Part shown: positions 54,448 to 63,899 of the stretch, one piece after another
Layout of the letters: each line of letters starts with the position of its first letter
How positions within the stretch are numbered: the stretch's first letter is position 1
Position numbers and translations under genes: made by a program
From: Desulfocicer vacuolatum DSM 3385
GTDB lineage: Bacteria; Desulfobacterota; Desulfobacteria; Desulfobacterales; Desulfobacteraceae
DNA length: 64,000 bases
Direction of reading: 5' to 3'
Assembly (NCBI RefSeq): GCF_900176365.1
Contig: NZ_FWXY01000006.1
Location: forward strand, 173,337-237,336
The notes under the pieces: generated by a model
Database searches by the model: none
What the model was told of the DNA's origin: nothing
Seen by the model: only the letters and a program-made list of their open reading frames with translations

Positions 54448-56541
54448 ATGTTTGAAAAAATAAAAAAACGTGACGGCAGGATTGCGGAATTTGACTCATC
54501 TAAGATCAGTGATGCCATAGCCAAATCAGGTAAAGAAACCGGCGAATTTGATGAAAAAGAGGCCAAGAAACTGACCATGAAGGTGATCACCCTTGCCAGG
54601 GATCTGCGGCTTGGGGTCTGTCCCGAGGTGGAAGAGATCCAGGACATTGTGGAACGGGTACTCCTTGATTCTCCTTTTTACAAAACAGCCAAAGCGTATA
54701 TCCTTTACCGGGAGCAGCACAATCAGATTAGAAAGATAACCATCCGTGAACACCTGGATCTCATGGAAAACTATATTGGCCGCATGGATTGGAAGGTAAA
54801 GGAGAACAGCAATATGAGCTATTCTCTCCAGGGGCTTAATAATTACATCTCATCGGACATAACCGCAGAATACTGGCTCAATCGCATATATCCTCCCAGT
54901 GTCAGGGAAGCCCATGAAAAAGGGGACCTCCACATCCATGATTTGAGCCTTTTATCGGTCTATTGTGTGGGGTGGGATCTTCAGGATCTTTTAATGGAAG
55001 GGTTTAAAGGGGTGTCCGGCAAGGTGGAAAGTGCACCTCCCAAACATTTTCGAACGGCCCTTGGTCAGATGGTGAATTTTTTCTACACCCTCCAGGGGGA
55101 AGCTGCCGGGGCCCAGGCCATGTCCAATTTTGATACCCTGCTGGCACCCTTTGTGCGGGAAGATCAACTGGGTTACAAAGAGGTAAAGCAGGCCCTGCAG
55201 GAGTTTGTGTTCAATATCAACATCCCCACCCGGGTGGGATTTCAGACACCCTTTACCAATATCACCATGGATCTTGTGGTGCCCTCCATTCTCAAAGATT
55301 CTCCGGTGGTCATTGGAGGAGAATACCGCCGGGACACCTATGCAGACTACCAGCATGAAATGGATATGATCAACAACGCCTTTGCCGAGGTGATGATGGA
55401 AGGCGATGCCAAGGGCCGGGTGTTCACCTTTCCCATTCCCACCTATAATATCACCCGGGACTTTAACTGGGACAATGAAAACCTTGAAAATGTCTGGAAA
55501 ATGACTGGTAAGTACGGTATTCCCTATTTCTCCAATTTTGTGAATTCAGACATGTCTCCGGATGATGCCCGGTCCATGTGCTGCCGCCTTCGTCTGGATA
55601 ACAGAGAGTTACAAAAACGGGGCGGGGGCCTTTTTGGCGCCAATCCCCTCACCGGTTCCATTGGAGTTGTCACTATAAATTTGCCCCGTCTGGGATATAT
55701 TTCCAATTCTGAACAGGAGTTTCTGGATCATCTGGATGCGTTGGTTAAAATTGCCGGAGAATCCCTGAGTATCAAGCGCAAGGTGCTGGAGCGATTCACC
55801 GACGGCAACCTTTACCCCTATTCAAAATTTTATCTTAGAAAAATTAAAGAAAGTGCCGGGTGTTTCTGGCGCAACCATTTTTCCACCATTGGGGTGCTTG
55901 GCATGAACGAAGCCTGTGTTAATTTCATGGGCAAGGGAATTGCCTCGGAAGAGGGACAGGCCTTTTCCATCCGTGTCATGGATCATTTGAGGAGCAAAAT
56001 TGAAAAAATGCAGGTGGAAACCGGTGAGATGTTTAACCTGGAAGCCACCCCGGCCGAAGGAACCACCTATCGATTTGCCATGAAGGATAAGAATCGCTAC
56101 CCTGAGATTCTCTGTGCCAATGAGGCAGAATACAAAGAGGGCAGTGATCCCTTTTACACCAACTCCACCCATCTGCCGGTGAATTACACCGATGATGTGT
56201 TTGAGGTGCTGGATCTCCAAGACGGTCTCCAGGTTAAATATACCGGTGGCACTGTGCTTCATCTGTTCCTGGGAGAAGAGGTGTGTGATGTGGAAATTGT
56301 AAAACAGATGGTACGTAAAGTGGCCAATAATTATAAACTGCCCTATTTTACCCTGACACCCACTTTCAGTGTGTGCGCCTCCCATGGATACATTGCCGGG
56401 GAAGAGGCCGTGTGTCACAAATGCGGGAAAGAGACAGAAGTTTACTCCCGGGTGGTGGGATATCTGCGACCGGTGAAGCAATGGAACAACGGTAAACAGA
56501 CCGAGTTCTGCATGCGAAAAACCTTTAAAGTGGCGTCTTGA
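54448..56541 (+). CDS. nrdD: anaerobic (class III) ribonucleoside-triphosphate reductase
   Basis: 697 residues. An N-terminal ATP-cone (KKRDGRIAEFDSSKISDAIAKSG, residues 5-90) is the allosteric site. The barrel region includes DLHIHDL and FTNITMDLVVP, and the C-terminus has the zinc site CASHGY...CHKCG and the glycyl-radical loop RVVGYLRPVKQWN (radical Gly near residue 672). It reduces NTPs to dNTPs without oxygen, using formate as reductant in the classical enzyme. It is followed at 15 bases by its activase nrdG, and both are behind two NrdR boxes. Confidence 0.97.
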   Translation: MFEKIKKRDGRIAEFDSSKISDAIAKSGKETGEFDEKEAKKLTMKVITLARDLRLGVCPEVEEIQDIVERVLLDSPFYKTAKAYILYREQHNQIRKITIREHLDLMENYIGRMDWKVKENSNMSYSLQGLNNYISSDITAEYWLNRIYPPSVREAHEKGDLHIHDLSLLSVYCVGWDLQDLLMEGFKGVSGKVESAPPKHFRTALGQMVNFFYTLQGEAAGAQAMSNFDTLLAPFVREDQLGYKEVKQALQEFVFNINIPTRVGFQTPFTNITMDLVVPSILKDSPVVIGGEYRRDTYADYQHEMDMINNAFAEVMMEGDAKGRVFTFPIPTYNITRDFNWDNENLENVWKMTGKYGIPYFSNFVNSDMSPDDARSMCCRLRLDNRELQKRGGGLFGANPLTGSIGVVTINLPRLGYISNSEQEFLDHLDALVKIAGESLSIKRKVLERFTDGNLYPYSKFYLRKIKESAGCFWRNHFSTIGVLGMNEACVNFMGKGIASEEGQAFSIRVMDHLRSKIEKMQVETGEMFNLEATPAEGTTYRFAMKDKNRYPEILCANEAEYKEGSDPFYTNSTHLPVNYTDDVFEVLDLQDGLQVKYTGGTVLHLFLGEEVCDVEIVKQMVRKVANNYKLPYFTLTPTFSVCASHGYIAGEEAVCHKCGKETEVYSRVVGYLRPVKQWNNGKQTEFCMRKTFKVAS

Positions 56542-56555
56542 GGAGGGAAGTCCCA

Positions 56556-57260
56556 ATGATTCTGGGCGGGCTTCAGAAAAACAGTCTCATTGATTTTCCC
56601 GGTACAGTGGCGTGTGTGGCGTTTACATCGGGGTGTAATTTCACCTGCCCCTATTGCCACAATCCGGACCTTGCAAAGGGAATTGTTTCAGATGTGGATG
56701 ACGGCATTACACCGTCGGAATTTTTTGCATTTCTGGAAAAACGAAAAGGGCTCCTGGACGGGGTGGTGATCACCGGCGGCGAACCAACCCTTCAAAAGGA
56801 TCTTCAAGGGTTTTGTTTTGAAATTAAAAACATGGGATACCGTATCAAGCTGGACACCAACGGCAGTCATCCACGCATGGTGGCAGGACTGTTAGAGCAG
56901 CAACTGGTTGACTTTGTGGCCATGGACATTAAAAGTAACCTTGACGGGTACCCTTCCCTTGTCAAGGGCAGCTTTCAGAAACAAGCGCTCATGGAGACGG
57001 TGGGGCTGCTCATGGAAAAAGCCCCTGCCTATGAGTTCAGAACCACCTGTGTTCGGCCTTTTATTGATTTGGAGATAATGGCAGGTATCGGGGAGATGAT
57101 AAAGGGCGCCTCCCATTATATTTTGCAGCATTGTTCCCGGAATGTATCGGTGTTGAATCCCGTTTTTTTTGAGAAAGAAAACCGGTTTTTTCAGGATCAT
57201 GAGATGCTGGCGCTTCAAAATGCGGTGAAAAGCTATGTTGTAAAATGTTCCATCAGATAA
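56556..57260 (+). CDS. nrdG: anaerobic ribonucleotide reductase activating enzyme
   Basis: 234 residues from the ATG at 56556, with GAGGAGGGA upstream; the radical SAM motif is CNFTCPYC near residue 27, followed by GGEPTLQ and LDTNGSHPRM. It uses AdoMet to generate the glycyl radical on NrdD encoded just before it. The variant is the NrdG2-like (PflA-related) form common in anaerobes. A terminator follows. Confidence 0.96.
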   Translation: MILGGLQKNSLIDFPGTVACVAFTSGCNFTCPYCHNPDLAKGIVSDVDDGITPSEFFAFLEKRKGLLDGVVITGGEPTLQKDLQGFCFEIKNMGYRIKLDTNGSHPRMVAGLLEQQLVDFVAMDIKSNLDGYPSLVKGSFQKQALMETVGLLMEKAPAYEFRTTCVRPFIDLEIMAGIGEMIKGASHYILQHCSRNVSVLNPVFFEKENRFFQDHEMLALQNAVKSYVVKCSIR

Positions 57261-57271
57261 ACATCTCAAGG

Positions 57272-57308
57272 AAAGGGGGCAGAAACAGATTCTGCCCCCT
57301 TTGTTTTT
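57272..57308 (+). terminator. rho-independent terminator after nrdG
   Basis: AAAGGGGGCAGAA pairs with TTCTGCCCCCTTT around a 5-base loop, followed by GTTTTT. It can also act in the opposite direction for the convergent regulator gene. Confidence 0.93.
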
Positions 57309-57339
57309 ACTGCTGTATTGCACCGGGTCTGCCGGTTTT

Positions 57340-58290
57340 TTATGTCTGGGGGGATGAGTTGGACTCAGTTTCATCGGACTGGGGATAAACCATGCTGCCG
57401 GATCGTGACAGGTCGTACCCTCCCATTTCTTCTGCTGTTTTCTTAAAAAAATCTTCCTTTATAAGTCCCAGGAAAAGCTGGATACCCTTGTCAAAAAATC
57501 GATCCTTGGAAATGAGAAGGTCAAATCTTTCCCAGCATATGGGAATAAAATCAAGGCCCAGTTTTTCCGCCACGGGTTTAATTCCGGGGCCGGTATCGGC
57601 TTTTCCGGACAAGACAGCAAGGCCGATGTCCATGTGCTTTGCTTCAATTCTGTCATAGCCTTTAATGGAACTGCCTTTGATTCCTGCCTTTTTAAGTTCT
57701 CCGTCAAAGAGCTGACGGGTGCCGGTTCCAAGATTTCTGTTGACAATGGTGATATTGGGCTGCCCCAGGTCTTCCACGCCGTTGATGTTACGGGGGTTTC
57801 CCTTTTGCACCAGGAGGCCCTGTTGACGCATGCAGAAATTTACAGCGGCCGGCATTTTATTCATCTCTTTCTCAAGAAAAGGAAAGTTATACTCCTTATC
57901 AGGGCCGTTGGTGTCTGCCACCAGATGACTTGAGGCAATGTGGCACATGTTTTTTCTCAATGCCCTGATACCTCCCATGCTGCCGGTGAAACCGAACAGG
58001 GCCATGTGGTGGGGAGACTGGCTGTTAAAATGGGAAAGCATGGCATCTAAAAGCAGGTCATTACTGCCTGCAATGAGCACCAATCCGTGATAAGGGGGAA
58101 GTTTAGCTGCGGGTTCCGGATAGTTTATGGTCCCGGATTCAATCCACTGTCTCACCAGATCAATGGGAAAAAGCCATTTTCCGGTGACTTTGGTGGCGGG
58201 AAGGCCTTTATCGGAAATCAGGCTGTAAACCATTTTTTCGTTGATGTTTAAAAATTTTGCTACCTCCCGGGTTGAAAGCAATTCACTCAT
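57340..58290 (-). CDS. HTH regulator with periplasmic-binding-protein-like ligand domain
   Basis: 316 residues. An excisionase/MerR-type helix-turn-helix (STREVAKFLNINEKMVYSLISDKGLPATK) occupies residues 5-55; the rest is a type II periplasmic-binding fold of the molybdate/tungstate substrate-binding family (LIAGSNDLLLDAMLSHF, IVNRNLGTGTRQLFDGEL, DIGLAVLSGKADTGPGIKPVAEKLGLDFIPI). Such proteins are cytoplasmic one-component sensors of molybdate, tungstate or a related oxyanion and often control molybdoenzyme or transport genes. Target genes are not evident here. Confidence 0.88.
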   Translation of the reverse strand: MSELLSTREVAKFLNINEKMVYSLISDKGLPATKVTGKWLFPIDLVRQWIESGTINYPEPAAKLPPYHGLVLIAGSNDLLLDAMLSHFNSQSPHHMALFGFTGSMGGIRALRKNMCHIASSHLVADTNGPDKEYNFPFLEKEMNKMPAAVNFCMRQQGLLVQKGNPRNINGVEDLGQPNITIVNRNLGTGTRQLFDGELKKAGIKGSSIKGYDRIEAKHMDIGLAVLSGKADTGPGIKPVAEKLGLDFIPICWERFDLLISKDRFFDKGIQLFLGLIKEDFFKKTAEEMGGYDLSRSGSMVYPQSDETESNSSPQT

Positions 58291-58455
58291 TGTTGGGACT
58301 CCTTTTACATGGGAATATGTTGGCTTATTTTATGAGCCATATCACATTCCGGCGTAAATCACTACGCCTTACACAGTATGGGTTGATGAATTTAAATAAC
58401 CGTGGTATGCGTGGAAACAATTATCACAATTGATTTTTCGGGACGGAAGAAATTT

Positions 58456-59307
58456 ATGAAGTCTGAAACACTGGCGCAGTTAAAACAGTTTTTTCTGGCA
58501 TATGCGGATCAATACATAGAAAGATCCCGTGATCCTGAGCCATTGGTGCTGAAAAAAGACCATACCTTAAGGGTGTGCACGGAAATACTTGCCCTGGGCA
58601 AAAGCCTTGGGCTTGATGAGAATGGGATGATGCTGGCTGAAACCATGGCGCTTTTTCATGACCTGGGACGATTTGAACAGTATGAAACCTATAGAACTTT
58701 TCTGGATCATCAGTCGGAAAACCATGCCCGGCTCAGCCTTCGGGAAATTGATGCCCATGGTATACTGGCTCCCCTGTCATCTGAAGAGCAGCACCTTATT
58801 AAGCAAGCCATTGCTTTTCATAATGCCGCAGATCTTCCCCGGCTGGAGGATGATCGCTTGTTATTTTTCATGGGCCTGCTCCGGGATGCAGACAAACTTG
58901 ATATCTGGCGGGTGGTCATTGAAAATTATACAAATCCCCGTCCGGGCAGTCAGCGGGCCGTTAATCTGGGCCTTGTGGATGACCATGGATTCAGCTCCCG
59001 GGCCGTTGACGCCATCCTGGCAGGGACATTTGTTAAAAGTGCTTGCATAAAACGACTTAATGATTTGAAATTAATGCAGATCAGCTGGCTGTTTGATTTA
59101 AATTTTCCCCAATCTGTTTTATGGGTGAAAGAAAGCAAATACATTGAAAAAATTGCTGCCACCCTGCCCGATGATGCCAGGGTGAGCAAGGCTGTTGCCC
59201 ATGTATATGAATATATGGATACCTTTGTCTCTCCAAAGGGGTTTTCCGGAAAAAATGTGGCAGAGGAACAGGTTCTCCATGGCATTCACAGCCCGGCAGG
59301 TGTATAA
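58456..59307 (+). CDS. HD-domain phosphohydrolase
   Basis: 283 residues from the ATG at 58456. The HD metal site is visible as KKDHTLRV, LFHDLGRFEQY and FHNAADLPRL, with the second Asp in LLRDADKLDIWRV. It resembles metal-dependent phosphohydrolases acting on nucleotides or small phosphate esters; the substrate is unknown. It lies 3 bases before an exported-protein gene, so the two are probably one operon. Confidence 0.85.
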   Translation: MKSETLAQLKQFFLAYADQYIERSRDPEPLVLKKDHTLRVCTEILALGKSLGLDENGMMLAETMALFHDLGRFEQYETYRTFLDHQSENHARLSLREIDAHGILAPLSSEEQHLIKQAIAFHNAADLPRLEDDRLLFFMGLLRDADKLDIWRVVIENYTNPRPGSQRAVNLGLVDDHGFSSRAVDAILAGTFVKSACIKRLNDLKLMQISWLFDLNFPQSVLWVKESKYIEKIAATLPDDARVSKAVAHVYEYMDTFVSPKGFSGKNVAEEQVLHGIHSPAGV

Positions 59308-59310
59308 ATA

Positions 59311-60189
59311 ATGGCCGGGACCATGTTAAAATCATGGGTGCCGCGGCTGCTGCTGTTTGTGCTTTGTTTTTTTTCCACAATTGTGGCGGCGGACAATCAG
59401 AATATGGGCATGGAGATTCCCCAGAATGGCTGTATTGAGATGTTTCCCCAAGGGTATGTTAACTGGACCACGGGCAAGGTGTATGCCGGTGGAAAAGTGG
59501 TGCCGTCGGACCGGAAAAAAGCAGATTCCCCGAATTTTATTCTGAGTGCGGCCCGGAGTGCCGCAAGGCGCAATCTCATTGAGATTTTAAAGCAGTTAAA
59601 TATTTATGGCAACTTCAGTGTCGGAACCCTTGCTGCATCGGATGATCATATTCTTGCCGGCATTGAGAAAAATGTCATGGACGCCAAACTGGTTAAACAA
59701 TCCTATACGTCCAACCGGAGCATTGACGTGATGCTGGAGACCTCCATATTCGGAGGGTTTCTTCAATTGGTGTTACCCGAAGAGATTAAATCCATTCCCA
59801 CACTTCAGATCATTAATCCCCGCCCATCCTCCGGTGGTAATACACGGGAATACACCGGTCTGATCATTGATGCCACAGCCATCGGGTTTGAGCCGGTGCT
59901 TTATCCTGTGGTGGTCAGTGAGCTGGGCCAAAAGATATACAGTGCTCTTTTTGTCAGCCGTGAGTTTGCTGTGCAGAAAGGGGTGTGCCGTTATCTGTGC
60001 CGCATGGATTCCCCTGAAGCTTTGAAGTGGGTGGGAGACAATCCCATACAGGTGAAGGCACTTAGAAAAGGAGGGCTTGGAGATTCATCCATTGTTATCA
60101 GTAAATCCGATGGTGATAAAATTGAAAATATCCGGGAACGCCATGGGTTCATGAAGGCGTGCCGGGTTATTATTCTGGTGTCCCGGTGA
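59311..60189 (+). CDS. exported LPP20/FlgT-like hypothetical protein
   Basis: 292 residues with an N-terminal signal peptide (residues 1-27, cleaving after VAA). The mature part has ARSAARRNLIEILKQLNI, a segment like the LPP20/FlgT family of outer-surface proteins, and repeated Val/Ile-rich beta segments. No lipobox cysteine is evident. Possibly a surface or flagellar-associated protein; function unknown. Confidence 0.7.
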   Translation: MAGTMLKSWVPRLLLFVLCFFSTIVAADNQNMGMEIPQNGCIEMFPQGYVNWTTGKVYAGGKVVPSDRKKADSPNFILSAARSAARRNLIEILKQLNIYGNFSVGTLAASDDHILAGIEKNVMDAKLVKQSYTSNRSIDVMLETSIFGGFLQLVLPEEIKSIPTLQIINPRPSSGGNTREYTGLIIDATAIGFEPVLYPVVVSELGQKIYSALFVSREFAVQKGVCRYLCRMDSPEALKWVGDNPIQVKALRKGGLGDSSIVISKSDGDKIENIRERHGFMKACRVIILVSR

Positions 60190-60232
60190 ATCTTTTCAAT
60201 GGGCTCGACTTGGCAACTATAAATGATTTTTT

Positions 60233-60326
60233 TTTTATATGAAATACTCCGCAAATCAGGGGGGGATTTCAAGTTTTGTTGTGGGCTGACCGAGGTCAGA
60301 ATACGGTCTGCCCATGGCAGTTTATA
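60233..60326 (+). repeat. type B hairpin repeat
   Basis: TTATATGAAATACTCCGCAA, then CAAGTTTTGTTGTGGGCTGACC and GGTCTGCCCATGGCAGTTTATATACA, continuous with the type A copy that follows. Confidence 0.88.
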
Positions 60327-60470
60327 TACAATGCAGCCCCCAAGGCAACCTCAGCAGAGCTGCCCCCCCCCGACGGGCAATAGGAACCGGACAATTGAGC
60401 TGTCTACAGTTCCGGTCCGGGCCCATTGGCCGTCGGGGGGGCGGCGGTATAAAACCATTTTCTATATTGG
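60321..60470 (+). repeat. type A hairpin repeat, short-tail copy
   Basis: The stem is GACGGGCAAT/ATTGGCCGTC (one mismatch); inner arms GAACCGGAC and GTTCCGGT; the tail is shortened, ending TATTGGTTGTGGG, which leads into a partial type B element. Confidence 0.9.
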
Positions 60471-60522
60471 TTGTGGGCAGAGCCGGACCCAAATACGGTC
60501 TGCCTGTGGCAATTATAAAGGA
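60466..60522 (+). repeat. type B hairpin repeat, 3' half
   Basis: TTGTGGGCAGAGCC and CGGTCTGCCTGTGGCAATTATAAAG form the right-hand hairpin. It ends in the AAAGGAG site of the HD-domain gene at 60528. Confidence 0.8.
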
Positions 60523-60527
60523 GTGCA

Positions 60528-61112
60528 ATGAATTCCTATATTCCCTCAAGAGAAGATGCCTTACTTCTTTTTAAGCGTTATAATAAAAGTGACAGCCTGT
60601 TGCGTCATGCCCTTTCCGTGGAAGCTGTGATGGGTCATTTTGCAGACAAATTCAATGAAGACAAAGAACCCTGGGAGGTGATCGGGCTGGTTCATGATCT
60701 TGATTATGAAATGTATCCCCATGAACATTGCATAAAATGCCGAGAGATTTTAATGGAACATAACTGGCCGGAAACTTACATTCGTGCGGTGGTCAGCCAT
60801 GGATGGGGGATTTGTTCCGATGTGGAACCCCGGACCCGTCTGGAAAAAACCTTGTATGCCGTGGATGAACTCACCGGGCTTGTGGCAAGTGCTGCCCTGG
60901 TACGGCCCTCAAAGAGTGTCCTGGATCTCACAGCAAAATCCGTTAAAAAAAAGTGGAAGGATAAGCGTTTTGCTGCGGGTGTGGATCGTTCCATTATTGA
61001 CAAAGGTGCTGATATGCTGGGTATGGATCGAACCGAATTGATCACCGAGACCATTTCCGGCATGAGACGTGTTGCCCAAGACATTGGCCTTAAGGGTAAT
61101 GTATCTTCTTGA
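60528..61112 (+). CDS. HD-domain (HDIG-type) hydrolase
   Basis: 194 residues. The metal site reads LRHALSVEAVM, LVHDLDYEMYPHEH (HD) and the downstream YAVDEL. Short stand-alone HD proteins of this kind (HDIG family) hydrolyse phosphate esters; the substrate is unknown. AAGGAG comes from the adjoining repeat edge. It precedes a TPR-cyclase gene with its own start region. Confidence 0.85.
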   Translation: MNSYIPSREDALLLFKRYNKSDSLLRHALSVEAVMGHFADKFNEDKEPWEVIGLVHDLDYEMYPHEHCIKCREILMEHNWPETYIRAVVSHGWGICSDVEPRTRLEKTLYAVDELTGLVASAALVRPSKSVLDLTAKSVKKKWKDKRFAAGVDRSIIDKGADMLGMDRTELITETISGMRRVAQDIGLKGNVSS

Positions 61113-61314
61113 TGTCGTCGGTTGTCAACGTTCACCGATATTTTAGCGCAATGGTACTCCTTGATTTTAAGAGGTACTTTTGGACAATGCCACGGTGCAG
61201 TGTTGGAGGAGACAAACCGGCATTGAGTTCGCACTATACGTGTTTTGCATTTAAAACCAGAGGACCTTTGAGTTGTCAATCTTTTTGACTGGTCCTTAAA
61301 GGGGAGTGTTTCCC

Positions 61315-63114
61315 ATGATTTTATCCGTTCCTCAAATTCAGACAAAAATTAAGGAAATTGATGCGGTTTTTCATTCTTTTCAATTAGAGGGTTCTACAAG
61401 GGAAATTCTTGAGATTTTGGCCTGTTTTGAAAAAAAAACAGTTGAATCTATTGAGGTAATGGAGCTCAATGCTGTTGTAAAGTGGTATAAGAGCCTTTTC
61501 TTTCAAAAGGTTTTTTTGTTCCAGCGGGCAGAAGAGTTGCTGGATGAAGCCCTGGATGCCATTGATGGAAAAAAAGAGCAATATTTGTGTCGCTGGAAGG
61601 TAAAAATTTACATTTCATTGGGATATGTACACCGTGCCCAGTGGAATTATCAAGATGCTGAATTTTATCTGACAGGTGCTCTGGAATTGGCAAAATCCCT
61701 TCCAGAACTGCATAAGTTCCTTGGAGAGATCTATTCCAGCTTAAGCCAGGTCAGTCTGCTCCTTAGTCAGCATCACCAGGCCAGTAGATATGCGATTCAT
61801 GAAAAAAAAGTATGTTTGGAACATTATCAATCGGCTCCTTCTGAAAAAAACAATGCCATTATATATGCATATGCCTTGATCAATTATAGTCGCATCAGAC
61901 GTCTCATCGGCGTTTTGGATCATGAAAATGAGGAAAACCTCAGAGAAGCCGCAGAGATTTCTTCCATATTTTCCAATGAAAAATGCAGTATTATTTGCGC
62001 TCTGGAAACTGCGGAATTTAAGTTTGCCGCTCGACAAATGGGAGAGGCCTTGGATATGGCCCTGTCTTTGGAATCGAGTTTGAAAAGTCAGGGGCTAATT
62101 AAGGAGGCGTTGCAGGCTGGCCTGTTAGCGGCAAAGGTTTATGGGGAAATTTTGGATTATGAATTAGCTGAAGTAAAATTTAATGAGATCATCCAACAAT
62201 CCCAGGCGCAGCATTTAAAAGTGGGAGAGATTGCTGCTGATGCATATTATGGGCTGGGACAGATCTGTTATCGAATGGATCAGGAACAAAGGGCCTACGA
62301 TTTTTTTCGCCAATCTGCCAGAATGGGCATGGTACTTGGAATTAAAGATATTATCATTCGTTCCTTTGAAGCTGCCAGAACTATCGATAAATATAAAGCT
62401 CGGGAATTGCTGTCCTCCTCTCTGGCCTATCAGGATGCTGCTTTTGTGAGGAATCGCCTCAGCCGAAGCTTTTCCCCCTTTAAGAGTTCGAGAATTAGAA
62501 CCCGGCTTTTTGCCACCACACTTTTTGTGGATATTGTGGGGTTCAGCAGCTTGATGAAGATGTCCGATGAGAGCTTAACCATACAGATGGTGGATGAATT
62601 CATTGACCGCATGTCTTTGATTATTTATCAGTACAATGGGTATATTGATAAATTTCTGGGGGATGGATTCATGGCTATTTTTGAGCATGGGAATCACATT
62701 TCCTCAAAGAAAGTCATGGATGCCATCTGCTCGGGCATTGACATTTACCGGGCGTTAAAGCATAAAAATCGTAAATTGGGTGCGGTGTACGGTGCTGATA
62801 CAAAGATTAATGTTCGCATCGGGATCAGTACCGGGGAAATTTTTGCCATGATTCTTGGCAATTACATCAAAACAGAGTTTACCTATTTGGGCAATTCGGT
62901 GAACCTTGCCTCAAAACTGGAAAGTAGAGCCAGTAATCAATATATGCTTATTGATGAAGAGACCTGGCTCCAGGCAAAAGATAGGATTGTGTCAGAACCT
63001 GAGGATATCATCATCCCCGGCCTGGGCAAAACTTCTGTGCATAAAGTACTGAGGCTTGCCCGGATGAACAAGCGACCGGACTTGAGTGCAGCAAAGACAC
63101 AAAAGACACAATAG
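61315..63114 (+). CDS. TPR-repeat class III adenylate/guanylate cyclase
   Basis: 599 residues from the ATG at 61315 (GGGGAG upstream). Residues 1-370 are helical tetratricopeptide-like repeats; the C-terminal cyclase domain has metal-binding Asp in TLFVDIVGFSSL and KFLGDGFMAIF, VRIGISTGEIFA, and YLGNSVNLASKLE. In the last motif the transition-state Arg usual in class III cyclases (NxxxR) is Lys, which could reduce activity. It ends in TAG. The likely product is cAMP or cGMP in a signalling pathway that remains unknown. Confidence 0.9.
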   Translation: MILSVPQIQTKIKEIDAVFHSFQLEGSTREILEILACFEKKTVESIEVMELNAVVKWYKSLFFQKVFLFQRAEELLDEALDAIDGKKEQYLCRWKVKIYISLGYVHRAQWNYQDAEFYLTGALELAKSLPELHKFLGEIYSSLSQVSLLLSQHHQASRYAIHEKKVCLEHYQSAPSEKNNAIIYAYALINYSRIRRLIGVLDHENEENLREAAEISSIFSNEKCSIICALETAEFKFAARQMGEALDMALSLESSLKSQGLIKEALQAGLLAAKVYGEILDYELAEVKFNEIIQQSQAQHLKVGEIAADAYYGLGQICYRMDQEQRAYDFFRQSARMGMVLGIKDIIIRSFEAARTIDKYKARELLSSSLAYQDAAFVRNRLSRSFSPFKSSRIRTRLFATTLFVDIVGFSSLMKMSDESLTIQMVDEFIDRMSLIIYQYNGYIDKFLGDGFMAIFEHGNHISSKKVMDAICSGIDIYRALKHKNRKLGAVYGADTKINVRIGISTGEIFAMILGNYIKTEFTYLGNSVNLASKLESRASNQYMLIDEETWLQAKDRIVSEPEDIIIPGLGKTSVHKVLRLARMNKRPDLSAAKTQKTQ

Positions 63115-63155
63115 AACGGTTGGGTGCGACAAACTGCCACAAAAGGTCAGCCCGC

Positions 63156-63347
63156 TCATGAAAATCCCTTGGGTGCGTCTGCCGCACAGGTGCCTATGCT
63201 GGCCCCCATGAAGCTACAGGCACTCATGATTTTGTTCACCTCTTTACTGTGGCATTTGGGGCAGAAAATTTCTTCCTCATCCCCGGCAAAAACAAGTTTT
63301 TCAAAAACGGTTTCACATTTTTCACAATGGTATTCATAAATAGGCAT
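63156..63347 (-). CDS. FmdB-type zinc-ribbon protein
   Basis: 63 residues. MPIYEYHCEKCETVFE and IFCPKCHS give the CxxC...CxxC zinc ribbon of the FmdB/CxxC_CXXC_SSSS family, often found beside formamidase or methyltransferase genes. Function unknown, probably nucleic-acid or protein binding. It is convergent with the cyclase gene. Confidence 0.88.
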   Translation of the reverse strand: MPIYEYHCEKCETVFEKLVFAGDEEEIFCPKCHSKEVNKIMSACSFMGASIGTCAADAPKGFS

Positions 63348-63390
63348 GGCGTCATCCTTTTTTGATATTAACTAAATTTTCGGCAAAAAT

Positions 63391-63855
63391 TTAAAGGGTT
63401 GCCTTAAAATCCTGGTAACTCATTTTTTCATAACTTTCAGTGTTAATAAATTTAAGTATGGTGAGCAGGCGGTTGGCGTCAATGTATCCGGGCATACTGC
63501 TTAATTTTCCACTGTCTGATTTGAGAAACCAGGTGGTGGGAAGGCCCCTGACACCAAAGCGGGATGCAATTTTTTTTTCTCTGTCGGAATCCACAGTGAT
63601 GGCGATGTAATTTTTGTTGAGATAATCAATGATCCCTTTATCCTTAAAGGTGGTCAGCTCCATTTTTTTGCAGTATGTGCACCAGTCTGCATGGAAATAG
63701 AGAAAAATTTTTTTGTTTTGTTTTTCTGCCATGGCCATCCCTTTTTCATAGGTGGTCCAGGTGATTCTTGTGGTTTTCTCCGGTGTGGCAGCCCATGCAA
63801 ATGTGAGTGAACATGCCAGGAGTATGAGGGTTATGGTGCGTTTTTTATACTTCAT
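63391..63855 (-). CDS. exported thioredoxin-fold protein
   Basis: 154 residues with a signal peptide (residues 1-22, cleaving after WAA). The redox motif is WCTYCKKM (CxxC), and GVRGLPTTWFL supplies the cis-Pro loop, as in the thioredoxin_7/DsbD-gamma-like proteins. It probably acts as a periplasmic disulfide reductase. A 14-copy heptamer tract begins about 45 bases upstream of its start codon. Confidence 0.88.
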   Translation of the reverse strand: MKYKKRTITLILLACSLTFAWAATPEKTTRITWTTYEKGMAMAEKQNKKIFLYFHADWCTYCKKMELTTFKDKGIIDYLNKNYIAITVDSDREKKIASRFGVRGLPTTWFLKSDSGKLSSMPGYIDANRLLTILKFINTESYEKMSYQDFKATL

Positions 63856-63899
63856 GTTGGATTTCCTTGTTTTCTTTTTGATATTAAAAAAGTAGATTT

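Noticed and set aside
63124..63339. 71-codon plus-strand frame after the cyclase TAG
   Set aside because: It is antisense to the clear FmdB zinc-ribbon gene; composition is that of a shadow frame.
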